Assembly: GCA_003024985.2 (NCBI GenBank)
Contig: PXIH01S0014248.1
Direction: 5' to 3' (one strand)
Length of the DNA: 10,456 bases
Origin: Euperipatoides rowelli
Taxonomy: Eukaryota > Onychophora > Udeonychophora > Euonychophora > Peripatopsidae
The first letter of the stretch is position 1. Each line of letters opens with the position of its first letter. Under the pieces are notes generated by a model. The model had not been told where the DNA came from. It was given only the letters and a program-made list of their open reading frames with translations, and searched no databases. A program made the position numbers and the translations under genes. This document shows positions 1 through 10,239 of the stretch, piece by piece.

Positions 1-345
1 GAACTCATTAATCTTGCTTCACTCATAATGGACATACATAAGCAAACACGATAACCTTGATTCATTGGGAATATACAATCTACAACTCCCAATCACTTGG
101 CTTGATACAGACATATTGTACATGCTTACACATGAACTCATTAATCTTGCTTCAATCATAATGGACATACATAAGCAAACACGGTAACCTTGATTCATTG
201 GGAATATACAATCTACGACTCCACTAACTTCACTTAGCTTTATAACAGACATACTGTACATGCTTACACATGAACTCATTAATCTTGCTTCACTTATAAT
301 GGGCATAAACACATTTCACTTTCACACTCATTCATTGTACACACA
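1..345. repeat. Tandem (satellite-like) repeat, ~135-bp units, running off the left edge
   Basis: A unit starting gaactcattaatcttgctt begins at 1, 134 and 272, giving two full copies of 133 and 138 bp and a degraded third; a fourth start may lie at 346 (gaacatctcattattc). The first two copies are nearly identical for about 90 bases, including the block with ttgattcattgggaatatac, and then differ by small changes and indels before the shared end tgtacatgcttacacat. Phase at base 1 suggests the array continues to the left. The apparent minus-strand reading frame here is only the repeat read through, with the same residues recurring in each unit, and I do not call it a gene. Confidence 0.93.
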
Positions 346-1497
346 TGAACATCTCATTATTCATACTGGACCCTTATTCATCACATACACACAGTAACAT
401 GCATTGCTCATGCATTTCACAATGCATGGAAATGTCAAATATAAAACATTGCGATCACACAGTCATTGTGTCTAGGTGATGCCGGACACTTTTAAAAAAT
501 TTCCAGGAAGGAGGCGGGGCATATTTATAAGGAAGTCTGAAGAAACAGTCAACTATAAATTATAACCTTTTCAGTAGGTGATTATTCATTCATTCATCAC
601 AATTCACAATGCATAAAAATTAAAAAAAAAAAAAAAAAATTCCCAAGGGTGTTGTGGTGATGGGGAGAAGTGAGAGATATTAAAACTAATAATTTATATT
701 TTGAAATTCTAAGAAGGGGTAGAGAGGAAGAGGTGGTTTTCCTCATCAAATTTGGATAAATATTGTGTGCGTTTTTTTAAATGAGTATAAAAATATCTTT
801 AAAATGATGTGTTACTCAGCAGTGTATATAAAATAATTTACTCTACCCTACCAGGGTCCTACCCTCACCCAAAATTATAAACGTATAAATAAAATTAATT
901 TCTGGTTTGATTATGCAATTTAATGTGGTAAGAAAAAAATTGTCTTTAGATTGCACATTCAGTTTGGTCGTCATTTTATCAGCTTTTATTCGTATATATT
1001 TTCAGAAAATGGAGAAAAATAAAACATTTATCTGTGGAGTTATCGTACAAATTAATCTTTGATCAAATTCACTTGTATTAAAAGCAGGTCTGGGCAGTCA
1101 GATTCTGACTCAATTTTGGGGGAATTCTGAGTAAGTAAAAATGTAGAAACTCCAATTTCAAAATTATTATTTTGTTTACATACAGTCATTCGGGGCCAAA
1201 GTTTAACGATAGATTTTATTTTATCTGCCCATAAATTCTGAAATAGCCTACTTTTTTTTTTAAAAAAATCTGATTTTTTTTTCATATATTTTAATTTTTA
1301 TTTATTTATTATAGCTTAAAAATCCATTTTTAATTAAGAAAATAACAAGTTTTTAATAATCAACAGAAAAATGCACATAATAAGAATTACACAGGGGTGT
1401 GGTGGGGGGGGGCAACATTTAAAAAGAGTCAGAGATGGAGTGTGAGAATAGAAAAATACTGAGTCTAAGGTTTGATGTAGTGACTCCACAATCTGAT
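346..1497. other. Non-coding stretch with simple repeats
   Basis: No gene or recognisable transposon was seen on either strand. It holds a short ATTC run near 583-597, an 18-A run at 622-639, a 15-bp palindrome (AGTCAGA around a central T, 1096-1110), and a G-rich tract at 1394-1412 with runs of 4, 2 and 9 G. The 18-A run could be a retroposon tail, but no SINE or LINE body was recognised upstream of it. Confidence 0.6.
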
Positions 1498-1961
1498 TAA
1501 GGCCCCATTCGCATGGACAGTAATTTCATCCGTGGTTAAATAAATTTGTAAATAACAGGAACCGGAAATAAAATAAAAAAACGAATCATTCCCCTTATCC
1601 ATAGAGCTCATCAATATGGCGCCTTTAATAAAACGAAATCTATCGAAGATAATTTCAATTCTATTTGTAGATATATTTTTCAAAATCAATACTATTTAAC
1701 CTTCGAGTGAGTGCACCCAAATTTTTATCATGAGTATGCGCTTGTCGTAATTTTAAATCTCAGATAATTTTATGTATTAAAATGCAATAACTACAAGAAC
1801 TTTTAAATATGACTAATAATGAAATAATTTCTTACACCTAGTCTATATTTTGTTAAAGTTGTTACATTTTTTGTTCAGTTTATATTTTTAATACTAATTT
1901 AAAATTATATCATAAATTCCTACAATTAAAACAAATCTACAAATGCTAATAATTGAAGGGA

Positions 1962-2260
1962 AATTTGTAAAATTAGTAATTTTTAAATCCATTTTATGGA
2001 TTTTATCTTTGTAATTTTCTTTAGTTTGCTTGAAAAAAAAAAATTGCTGTAAATATATACTGAAGAAAGCAAGCCACGTAAATAACAAAATTATATAATG
2101 ATAATATCATTATATAATTTTGTGATATAGCCTAGGCTACGTTTGCTTACTACAATATTTTACGGCACTTTTTTTTTTCAAGCAAACTTTATTTGCTACT
2201 AAAGAAAATTTACAAAGATAAAAGCTATAAATGGAATAAAAATAACTAATTTTACAAATT
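1962..2260. repeat. Long imperfect hairpin (inverted repeat, arms ~140-150 bp)
   Basis: The left arm starts aatttgtaaaattag at 1962 and its reverse complement closes the right arm at 2260. Landmarks pair in order: ttttatctttgtaa with ttacaaagataaaa, the tttgcttgaaaaaa tract with ttttttcaagcaaa, then gcaagc with the opposing gcttac. The centre is a perfect 19-bp inverted repeat, 2085-2103 and 2105-2123, around a single base at 2104. Small indels make the arms slightly unequal. It lies wholly inside the 1501-2719 element and may be a foldback element that inserted there or the internally duplicated core of that element. A transcript through it would form a long stem. Confidence 0.9.
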
Positions 2261-2278
2261 ATGAATAATTCAGACTAG

Positions 2279-2322
2279 ATATACAGGTAGACTATAAATA
2301 GTCTAATAGTCTACCTGTATAT
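2279..2322. repeat. Hairpin, perfect 17-bp arms
   Basis: The arm at 2279-2295 (atatacaggtagactat) is exactly complementary in reverse to 2306-2322, with a 10-base loop. Weaker pairing continues outward: aataattcaga before the left arm matches the reverse complement of the stretch ending near 2343. It sits just after the long hairpin, so two stem structures lie side by side. Confidence 0.9.
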
Positions 2323-2554
2323 TATTGTTATAATCTGAATTATTAATTTTTCTATAAAGTATTTCTGTTTGCGAGTGTCATTTGCAGTAAATAAATTATA
2401 TTGATTGCATTTAACAGACGCTGACGTTCTTTTCTTTTCCATTATACAATAATAATACGGGGAAAGAAAATCATGAAAGGTTGAAGCTACAACAGCCACA
2501 TTCTGACATTTTGAAAGCAAAAAAAATAGCCCTACAAACGGCGTAATAATGAAA

Positions 2555-2719
2555 CACCAACACGGCTCAGCCACAGATGAGCCAAGATCGTGTTCGCATG
2601 GATATTGATTAAGGCTCAACCACGGCTCAGCCAGTATCAAGAAAATGTCCATATGAATGGTACTATCCTTAGCTCAACCATGGTTGTGCTGCGGATAAAG
2701 TGTTCATACGAATGTGGCC
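2555..2719. repeat. Subterminal ~55-58-bp repeat at the right end of the 1219-bp element
   Basis: Two motifs recur. A TGTTC-ATG type motif occurs at 2591, 2646 and 2701, 55 bp apart each time; the last copy is part of the terminal inverted repeat. A ctcaaccacggctcagcc type motif occurs near 2561 (partial), 2613 and 2671. The 13-mer cacggctcagcca is exact at 2561-2573 and 2621-2633. Such iterated copies of the terminus often act as transposase-binding sites in DNA transposons; that role is inferred here. Confidence 0.7.
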
Positions 2720-2786
2720 TAAAAGTGTAATCTACGTTATTATGCAACATGCACATTTACAACTGTGAACTAACTTATAAGTAGAC

Positions 2787-3108
2787 CATGGATCGGCAAC
2801 CTTTTCACTAAGAAGAGAACCCGAATGGCTGATTTATGACAAAGGGCATTGTACCTTAATTTTGTTGAATGGAGGCTTTTAGGTAGGCTACATCCAATAC
2901 ATATTTATTATAAGTAAAAATTTTAGTGCAAAATTCTGCCTACAAACTTAAATATTAAAAAAAAAAATTAATGTGTCACTTGGCATTGCATCAGGCAGTG
3001 CCACCTGGCTACGTAAAATATAAATTATTTTACAAAGTTAGTAGTGGACACTTTAAAAATGGTTTGCGATCACTTTGTTTCCTGTGGGCACCACGTTGCC
3101 TATCTCTA
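2787..3108. mobile_element. hAT-type MITE, 322 bp, 8-bp target duplication AAGTAGAC
   Basis: The left end reads CATGGATCGGCAACC and the right end, on the opposite strand, TAGAGATAGGCAACG. Both resemble the common hAT terminus CAGNGNTCGGCAACC. The exact 8-bp duplication AAGTAGAC lies at 2779-2786 and 3109-3116, immediately outside. The inner right end (tgtgggcaccacgttgcc) is also typical of animal hAT MITEs of this kind. There is no ORF, so the element is non-autonomous. Drift in the terminal bases (CAT and TAG in place of CAG) indicates age. Confidence 0.88.
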
Positions 3109-3184
3109 AAGTAGACTATACTCTTTTAAAAGACCGACGATGAGAGATTAAAATATCTAGAAAATTTCTATTATTATTATTGGC

Positions 3185-4013
3185 AGGAGCATTTCAGTTT
3201 ACTTGCTTCCATACAAGATGGCCAATTTCAGACGTAAATTACCGAGAATTAGATGACACTTCTGTCAAAATATTGAATTATTATTAAAATTATAAATTTA
3301 AATATTGAATTATTATTACAAATAACAAATCAACATAAAGAACTAATATTATTATAATAATTCAATATTAGGGACATTAGAAATATGACTGTTAATAACC
3401 GGTAGTTTGTGACTTATAATAAAGAATTTCAACTACAGTATCTACTAACCTTAAAACTACAATATATGATAAATAATTAATATAAAAGAGACAAAACTAT
3501 TCTTATCCTACATATATTAAATAGCATTAATATTTTATTACATCTCTAACCTTACCCCCCCCCCCCTGAACCCTAACTCCAACTATGAGTGAAATCTACT
3601 TTTTCCCAACCCTAGGATAATATAGAAGTACAATACCCCTTTTTAGATCAATTTAATATTTTATTACATCTCTAACCTTAACCGCTAGTGTAAATCTATT
3701 CTAGAAATTTTATAATCAAAAATCGCAAATTTCTACCCTACATAAAAGTGATAAAATCAAGCCAAAGAGTTCTGAAAAAATGAGAATATTTCTACTTAAC
3801 TTACTACCGTCACTTAAAACTCAAAAATTTCTAAATACAATATTCAAAGCAAAATAAAACTAAACTTACCATTAAAATGGTCTGCCATATTAAAACGGTC
3901 TGCCAATCCTATTTAATAATTATGCATGCTAGTTAAAATCCAGGCCTATTTATTGATAATTAACATAGTTGGTCGGCCATCTTGTATGGAGGGAAGTAAA
4001 CTGGAATACTCCC
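3185..4013. mobile_element. Non-autonomous DNA transposon, 829 bp, ~41-bp TIRs, 8-bp target duplication TTATTGGC
   Basis: The first 41 bases (3185-3225) and the reverse complement of the last 41 (3973-4013) agree at about 35 positions, including the block CCATACAAGATGGCC. The 8-bp direct repeat TTATTGGC flanks it at 3177-3184 and 4014-4021. Eight-base duplications suggest hAT; Mutator-like elements (8-11 bp) are an alternative, and the termini AGGAG/GGGAG are not classic hAT CAG ends. No transposase ORF is present. The interior is A+T-rich, with a repeated tattgaattattatta motif (3273 and 3304, inverted near 3349), a 12-C run at 3555-3566 and ccctaac-type stretches. Confidence 0.85.
3527..3680. 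repeat. Exact 28-bp direct repeat, 126 bp apart, inside the 829-bp element
   Basis: The 28 bases at 3527-3554, beginning ttaatattttattacatc, recur without change at 3653-3680. Both end ctaacctta; the first copy runs into the C tract and the second into ccgctag. Perfect identity in an otherwise drifted element suggests a fairly recent internal duplication or gene conversion. Confidence 0.9.
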
Positions 4014-4550
4014 TTATTGGCTGATTTAAGACAGAAATGCAAGTCTGAAGTTCTATGTCATATCATCCCATGGCCAGTGAACCATTGACAGAACTTTTTT
4101 TAACATGTTTTGTATATAAAGTATTAGTAAATCATGCTGAAAATACTGTACATTTATGTAGTTTTTAAAACATATTCGAGATCAATTGATTTATTGATTA
4201 ATAAAATCACTTTATGATAAAGATTATATTTTAGAAGAATATCGGCTTAGAATGAATTTCTGAAAAAAAAAATGTTTCTAGGTTTAAAAATAAGGTCACT
4301 CATCTTTCGCCATTATTAGATCTAATGGGGATAAACCTTATATTAGTAGAATTTTTAACAATACAAAAAAAAAAGCAGTAAAAATAGATTATATAAAAAA
4401 TGAATTTTTTAAATTTCTTTATAATGGGTAAAATAGGATTTTTCTCACACCCTATGTCAAAATAATATTTTCCCGCCTCATTATTATATTAAAAAACAAA
4501 TTTTCCCTGTTTATCTGTCAATCTAAACTCTTTTTTTAATTTCCAATTAA
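4014..4550. other. Non-coding A+T-rich stretch
   Basis: I see no gene, transposon end or strong hairpin here. The first eight bases are the right copy of the TTATTGGC target duplication. The rest is homopolymer-rich A/T sequence with stop codons in all frames. Confidence 0.55.
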
Positions 4551-4743
4551 GTTGAAATTTGAAATTGGTATTACCGTAGAGGTCTAGAATATGTATATAA
4601 AAGGTTAATGTCCTAGATGGTCACATGAGGGTGCTAGGGGGCCCCAAAAAATTTAAATATTTTAAAATGCTCCGATTTAGTTCAAATTTGAAATTGGTGT
4701 TAACCTAGAGATCTAGAATCCCATGGGGGTGCTAGGGGAGCCC
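4551..4743 (+). repeat. Degenerate tandem duplication, ~129-bp offset
   Basis: Copy 1 starts at 4551 with gttgaaatttgaaattgg and ends gggtgctagggggcccc near 4645. Copy 2 starts at 4680 with gttcaaatttgaaattgg and ends gggtgctaggggagccc at 4743. Both contain a tctagaat block in the same relative place. Copy 2 lacks about 30 bases between tctagaat and gggtgctagg. A fragment of the motif (taccgtagatttt) recurs near 4829. No coding potential is evident. Confidence 0.8.
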
Positions 4744-5703
4744 AGTTGAATTCCATCATTTTAGACAATGAAAATAGACTTGCCCATTTTTTGGGGGGAT
4801 GGGAGGGGGAGCAAATAACATGGGTGTGTTTACCGTAGATTTTGAAGGGTTTCGACTAGTATTTATTTATTTTGTTTTTGAAGACATTCAAATATTGTGG
4901 TTATCTTGCTTAATAAATTGTTGCTTTGTTATAATACAAAGTTTAATAAGCATTATTGTATATAATTATAAACTAAAGTATAGATAATATAAATATTCGA
5001 CCGTCAATTTAAGATCTTAGGGTGTTAAGTTTTAAAATTTTCCTAGCATCATTAAACAGTGCTGGGATAGCTGGATTAAGGGAAATATGAGTGAAGCCCA
5101 GGCGTGAGATGCTTTTGGATGGAATTGTATATGTATAGCCTAATCCCAAGAGAATGGGGGGGAGGGGGGGAGGATAGTTTTTGAACATTCTTTAAAAATT
5201 ATTTTTTCAAATTAAAAATAGTGTTATAAAAAATATAGGTGAAGTTTTATTTTTTTGTTATAGCTTATGTTATACTTTGTAAAATTGGTGTAGCCTAAAC
5301 AAAAAAATTAAAATAGAGTATGAACTAAAAAAATTGAACACATTTTAATCTCTTAAATTTTAGAGTAAACTTAGTTGAAATTGTTTAGCGATTTCAATTG
5401 AATCAAATCTTCATTGCTCTCTGTAAAATAAATTATTGGTAATACATATTTTTCTATTTCTTTAAAGCAGTTTTGAACCAAATATTAGAAAAATATAGCC
5501 ATAAATACTTTTTTCACATTGAAAATAAGATGATTAATGACTCCTCTATGCCACCAGGCCTTTTTATGTCATATAGACATTGACAAACATTTATTATCAT
5601 CGTTTATTCAAAGAAATTAGACAAAAAGTATATAGCAATAAGTTCTTTAGCCCACCATTGGATATAAGAACCTTTACATGATTTACAACAATTTGTAGAA
5701 AAT
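4744..5703. other. Non-coding stretch with a G-rich tract
   Basis: No gene is supported; the longest plus-strand frame (4799-4987) has no recognisable domain and a hydrophobic A/T-driven composition. The one notable site is a G tract at 5156-5173, with two runs of seven G separated by a single A. Confidence 0.55.
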
Positions 5704-5736
5704 ACATTAATATATAAACATTAATATATAAACATT
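5704..5736. repeat. 14-bp tandem repeat, 2.4 copies
   Basis: The unit acattaatatataa occurs at 5704-5717 and 5718-5731 and is followed by a partial acatt. It lies about 55-90 bp beyond the stop codon of the minus-strand retrotransposon ORF, so it may belong to that element's 3' UTR or tail. Many non-LTR elements end in short tandem repeats, but I cannot show where this element ends. Confidence 0.7.
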
Positions 5737-6003
5737 CATTAAATAATTTAGCTTAAATGTTTCTTTGGGTATTCGTCTTATGATTTAAAATCAGTTAATA
5801 TTGTTAATAGCTTTTAGATAAGAAATTATCGGTGATTTCTGAAATTTGTTAGTTCTAGTATAAGGTAATCTAAAGCCTAGGATACACTAGGAGAATTTAG
5901 TTTGAATAATTGAGGAATTGTACTCCGAAGGTAAATACTCTTGTGTGCGTCAAACGTAATCTAGAAAAAAAACAGACTTTGAAGTGAACTCTTTCATCAC
6001 TTT

Positions 6004-6030
6004 CAAAAGTAGACCACATGTCTACTTTTG
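6004..6030. repeat. Hairpin, perfect 11-bp arms, inside the 724-bp MITE
   Basis: caaaagtagac at 6004-6014 is followed by a 5-base loop (cacat) and its exact reverse complement at 6020-6030. Its role is unknown; subterminal stems are common in MITEs. Confidence 0.88.
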
Positions 6031-6488
6031 AACTGTTTCTCATTTCAAATGTAAAATCGCTGCCAATCACCGACGATGAAAACACATGATTTGACTTTAC
6101 TACTAAAAATACTAATGGCGGCCACTAAAGGAGCCAACAAAAAGTGAAACGACGATGAAATATCACTATTAATTCAAGAAGTAGAAAATACCCGTGTCTG
6201 TACAACCAGCACTTAACTGAATATCACGACAAGCCCCTATTTATTTATTTGATTAAAAATGACGATTAGGCAAGCCATAAGTGTCGTATGTAATACAACA
6301 GGGTAAATAGCTTTGATATTTAAAACTGAATCGCCACTGCTTGGAAATTAAAAAAATCTATTTATTTTCATGCATATATACATTTAATACAATAATATAC
6401 AAATCAATTAATGTGGTAGTCATTGAATGTCACTCTCCATTTTGACAACAGGAAATACGCACACAAAGACAAAAACTTTCAAATAAAA

Positions 6489-6510
6489 AAATTCTCCTAG
6501 TGTGTGGCAG
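6489..6510 (-). repeat. Internal extra copy of the MITE terminus
   Basis: Read on the minus strand, this site gives ctgccacacactaggagaat. Fifteen bases (6489-6503) are an exact inverted match to 5884-5898 in the left end, a better match than the outer right terminus gives over the same core. It lies 87 bp inside the outer right end, so the right side has two terminus-like sequences in the same orientation. Confidence 0.85.
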
Positions 6511-7240
6511 AATACTCTTGCGAAAACTTTCACATTATTAAAAACACTGCTAAGTATGAAAACTACATATTTTTTTTCTCCTAATGTGTGCCTGGCTTAA
6601 CGAGTTGTTTTCCTCTAGTGTCTCTTCCAGAAATTTCTCCTTGTGTTGGTGGTTTAAATTCAGGAAATTTTTTAATGAATTTGATGGCAAATGACTTATG
6701 TAATTTTATCCTTCTCTCCTCCAAAGATTCAAGTGATAGTTCATTTAGGGCATGTGTTCTACCTCTATATCCATTTCCCATTATTATTCTAAGTAGCCTA
6801 CTCTATTTTGAACACTTTCAATATCTTGTGATAGCTTATTAGTTAGTGCCGGATGCCATATCGGTACACCATATTCAAGAATTGACCTTATTGATACTTT
6901 GTAAACTAATTTCATCGACAACTTAGACATGCAAATTCTTCTCATGAAATACTTGAGATATAGTTTCATATTGGCTTTTTTTATTAGTGATTCCACATGT
7001 GAGTCCCACTTCAAATTGTCTTGAATTAGCACTCCAAGTAGATTAATAACTGTAGATTGGTTTAATTCGTAATTCTGGGCAATTTATGTTTTTTTTTTAA
7101 ATCGAATAATATACATTGCACTTTGAAAAATTCTTTGGAAGATTAATATCTTTAGAATCCTGAATTATTTGATTGAAATTTATTTGAAGCAATTGTAAGG
7201 TGGATTTATTAATGATTGTAATATTAACCATAAAACAGTC

Positions 7241-7719
7241 AAGAAATTTCTAAGAAATATTTCAATATTACTTTCACTTTCACTTTCCATTAATTGTTAT
7301 GTATTAGTAATATAGGGTCTACTGTAGATTTTTTAAAATTAAAAAAAATTGAAATTGAAATAATTAAAATTGAAAAATCTCACATTCATTGGATTGTTTT
7401 AATTTATAAAACTTTATCAATATCCATTATTTGTATGTTTTAATGTTAAAAAAATTGTTTAAATCTGAAAATTGTGTACCAAGTCTTTTTATTTAATACA
7501 TTTCATATTGATGTAAATATTATTGTTTACATAATACCCTGGAAGCAGATTGTTGTGGAGTTGTCTGTAAACAAATTGTTCCATATATATGAAGGTTATA
7601 TTAAATAGAAATGATTTAGTTTATGTATTGATTTATTATTAGTGTTATTTATTTTTGTATTCCATAATTGATTTTCTCTGTAGCAATTGGTTTCAAATGT
7701 TCTAATTTTCATTTTTTAG
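7241..7719. other. Intron sequence upstream of the MEF2 exon
   Basis: Apart from a short ctttca run near 7270-7288, which lies at the decayed 5' side of the retrotransposon fragment, this is A/T-rich sequence without a recognisable element. Its 3' end supplies the splice acceptor of the MEF2 exon. Confidence 0.6.
7702..7719 (+). promoter_or_regulatory. 3' splice site (branch-like site, pyrimidine tract, AG) of the MEF2 exon
   Basis: A ctaat branch-like motif at 7702-7706 is followed by a T-rich tract and the acceptor AG at 7718-7719. This AG joins exactly at codon 19 of MEF2, the known exon boundary in animal MEF2 genes. A second acceptor-like ttttctctgtag ends at 7683; using it would add 12 codons, the last of them a stop, so the 7719 site is preferred. 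The branch motif is close to the AG, and another branch point further upstream is possible. Confidence 0.85.

Positions 7720-10239
<2,520 letters not shown>

Larger units (their letters stand above)
1501..2719. mobile_element. Harbinger-like non-autonomous DNA transposon, 1219 bp, TAA target duplication
   Basis: Both ends carry an inverted repeat. The left end is GGCCCCATTCGCATGGACAG; the right end read on the minus strand is GGCCACATTCGTATGAACAC. Seventeen of the first 21 positions match by eye. The element is flanked by TAA at 1498-1500 and 2720-2722. A 3-bp TWA target duplication with GGCC/GGGC-type termini is the usual signature of the PIF/Harbinger superfamily. No transposase or Myb-like ORF is visible inside, so it would depend on an enzyme made elsewhere. 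The interior holds a ~300-bp hairpin, a smaller hairpin and a subterminal repeat array, listed separately. The boundaries are seen in the sequence; the superfamily is inferred from termini and duplication only. Confidence 0.75.
5874..6597. mobile_element. MITE, 724 bp, TAA target duplication, nested in the retrotransposon
   Basis: The left end is AGCCTAGGATACACTAGGAG; the right end read on the minus strand is AGCCAGGCACACATTAGGAG, matching with one small gap. TAA flanks both sides (5871-5873 and 6598-6600). Removing the element plus one TAA brings the retrotransposon codons into register across the site, which independently fixes the boundaries. The 3-bp TAA duplication points to Harbinger-type (or related ISL2EU-like) transposition; the superfamily is inferred. 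A further copy of the terminus lies inside at 6489-6510. No transposase is encoded; the small minus-strand frame at 5897-6085 shows no domain I recognise. Confidence 0.88.
5791..7240 (-). pseudogene. Decayed non-LTR retrotransposon ORF2, 3' part of reverse transcriptase, split by a MITE
   Basis: On the minus strand, three frames together give the C-terminal part of a non-LTR (Jockey/CR1/L2-like) reverse transcriptase. Motifs in order: a Leu/Ile-rich stretch after the expected F/YADD site, LPKNFSKCNV (near 7140), NCPELRI, QDNLKWDSHVESLIKKA (near 7015), ILEYGVPIWHPALTNKLS (near 6850), DIESVQNR, then LEERRIKL (near 6715). The ORF is interrupted at 6597 by a MITE and resumes at 5870 with RTNKF and SPIISYL, ending at a stop at 5791-5793. 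Lesions: an in-frame stop at 7097-7099, a 1-bp frameshift near 7063, a 5-bp insertion near 6794-6798, and the 724-bp insertion. The catalytic FADD region (about 7240-7260) is eroded, and nothing further 5' is recognisable, as expected of a 5'-truncated copy. It is antisense to MEF2 and cannot encode a working enzyme. Confidence 0.88.

Noticed and set aside
19-312. 97-residue minus-strand reading frame with internal repeats (EARLMSSCVSMY)
   Set aside because: It is the tandem repeat translated; unit lengths of 133 and 138 bp do not preserve frame throughout, and no domain is recognisable.
622-639. 18-A run as a SINE or LINE tail
   Set aside because: No tRNA-like A/B boxes, RT motifs or target duplication were found around it.
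2311-2652. 113-residue minus-strand reading frame
   Set aside because: It overlaps the hairpin and the subterminal repeat of the 1219-bp transposon, and its WLSLN/AEPW-type residues come from the repeat units; no known domain.
5897-6085. Minus-strand 62-residue frame inside the MITE
   Set aside because: No recognisable domain, and it spans the terminal repeat and an internal hairpin; probably chance.
6588-6842. Plus-strand 84-residue frame
   Set aside because: It is the antisense shadow of the retrotransposon frame, which has clear family motifs on the minus strand.
7666-7683. Alternative 3' splice site ttttctctgtag
   Set aside because: Its use would add 12 codons ending in an in-frame stop before codon 19, and the site at 7719 matches the conserved MEF2 boundary.
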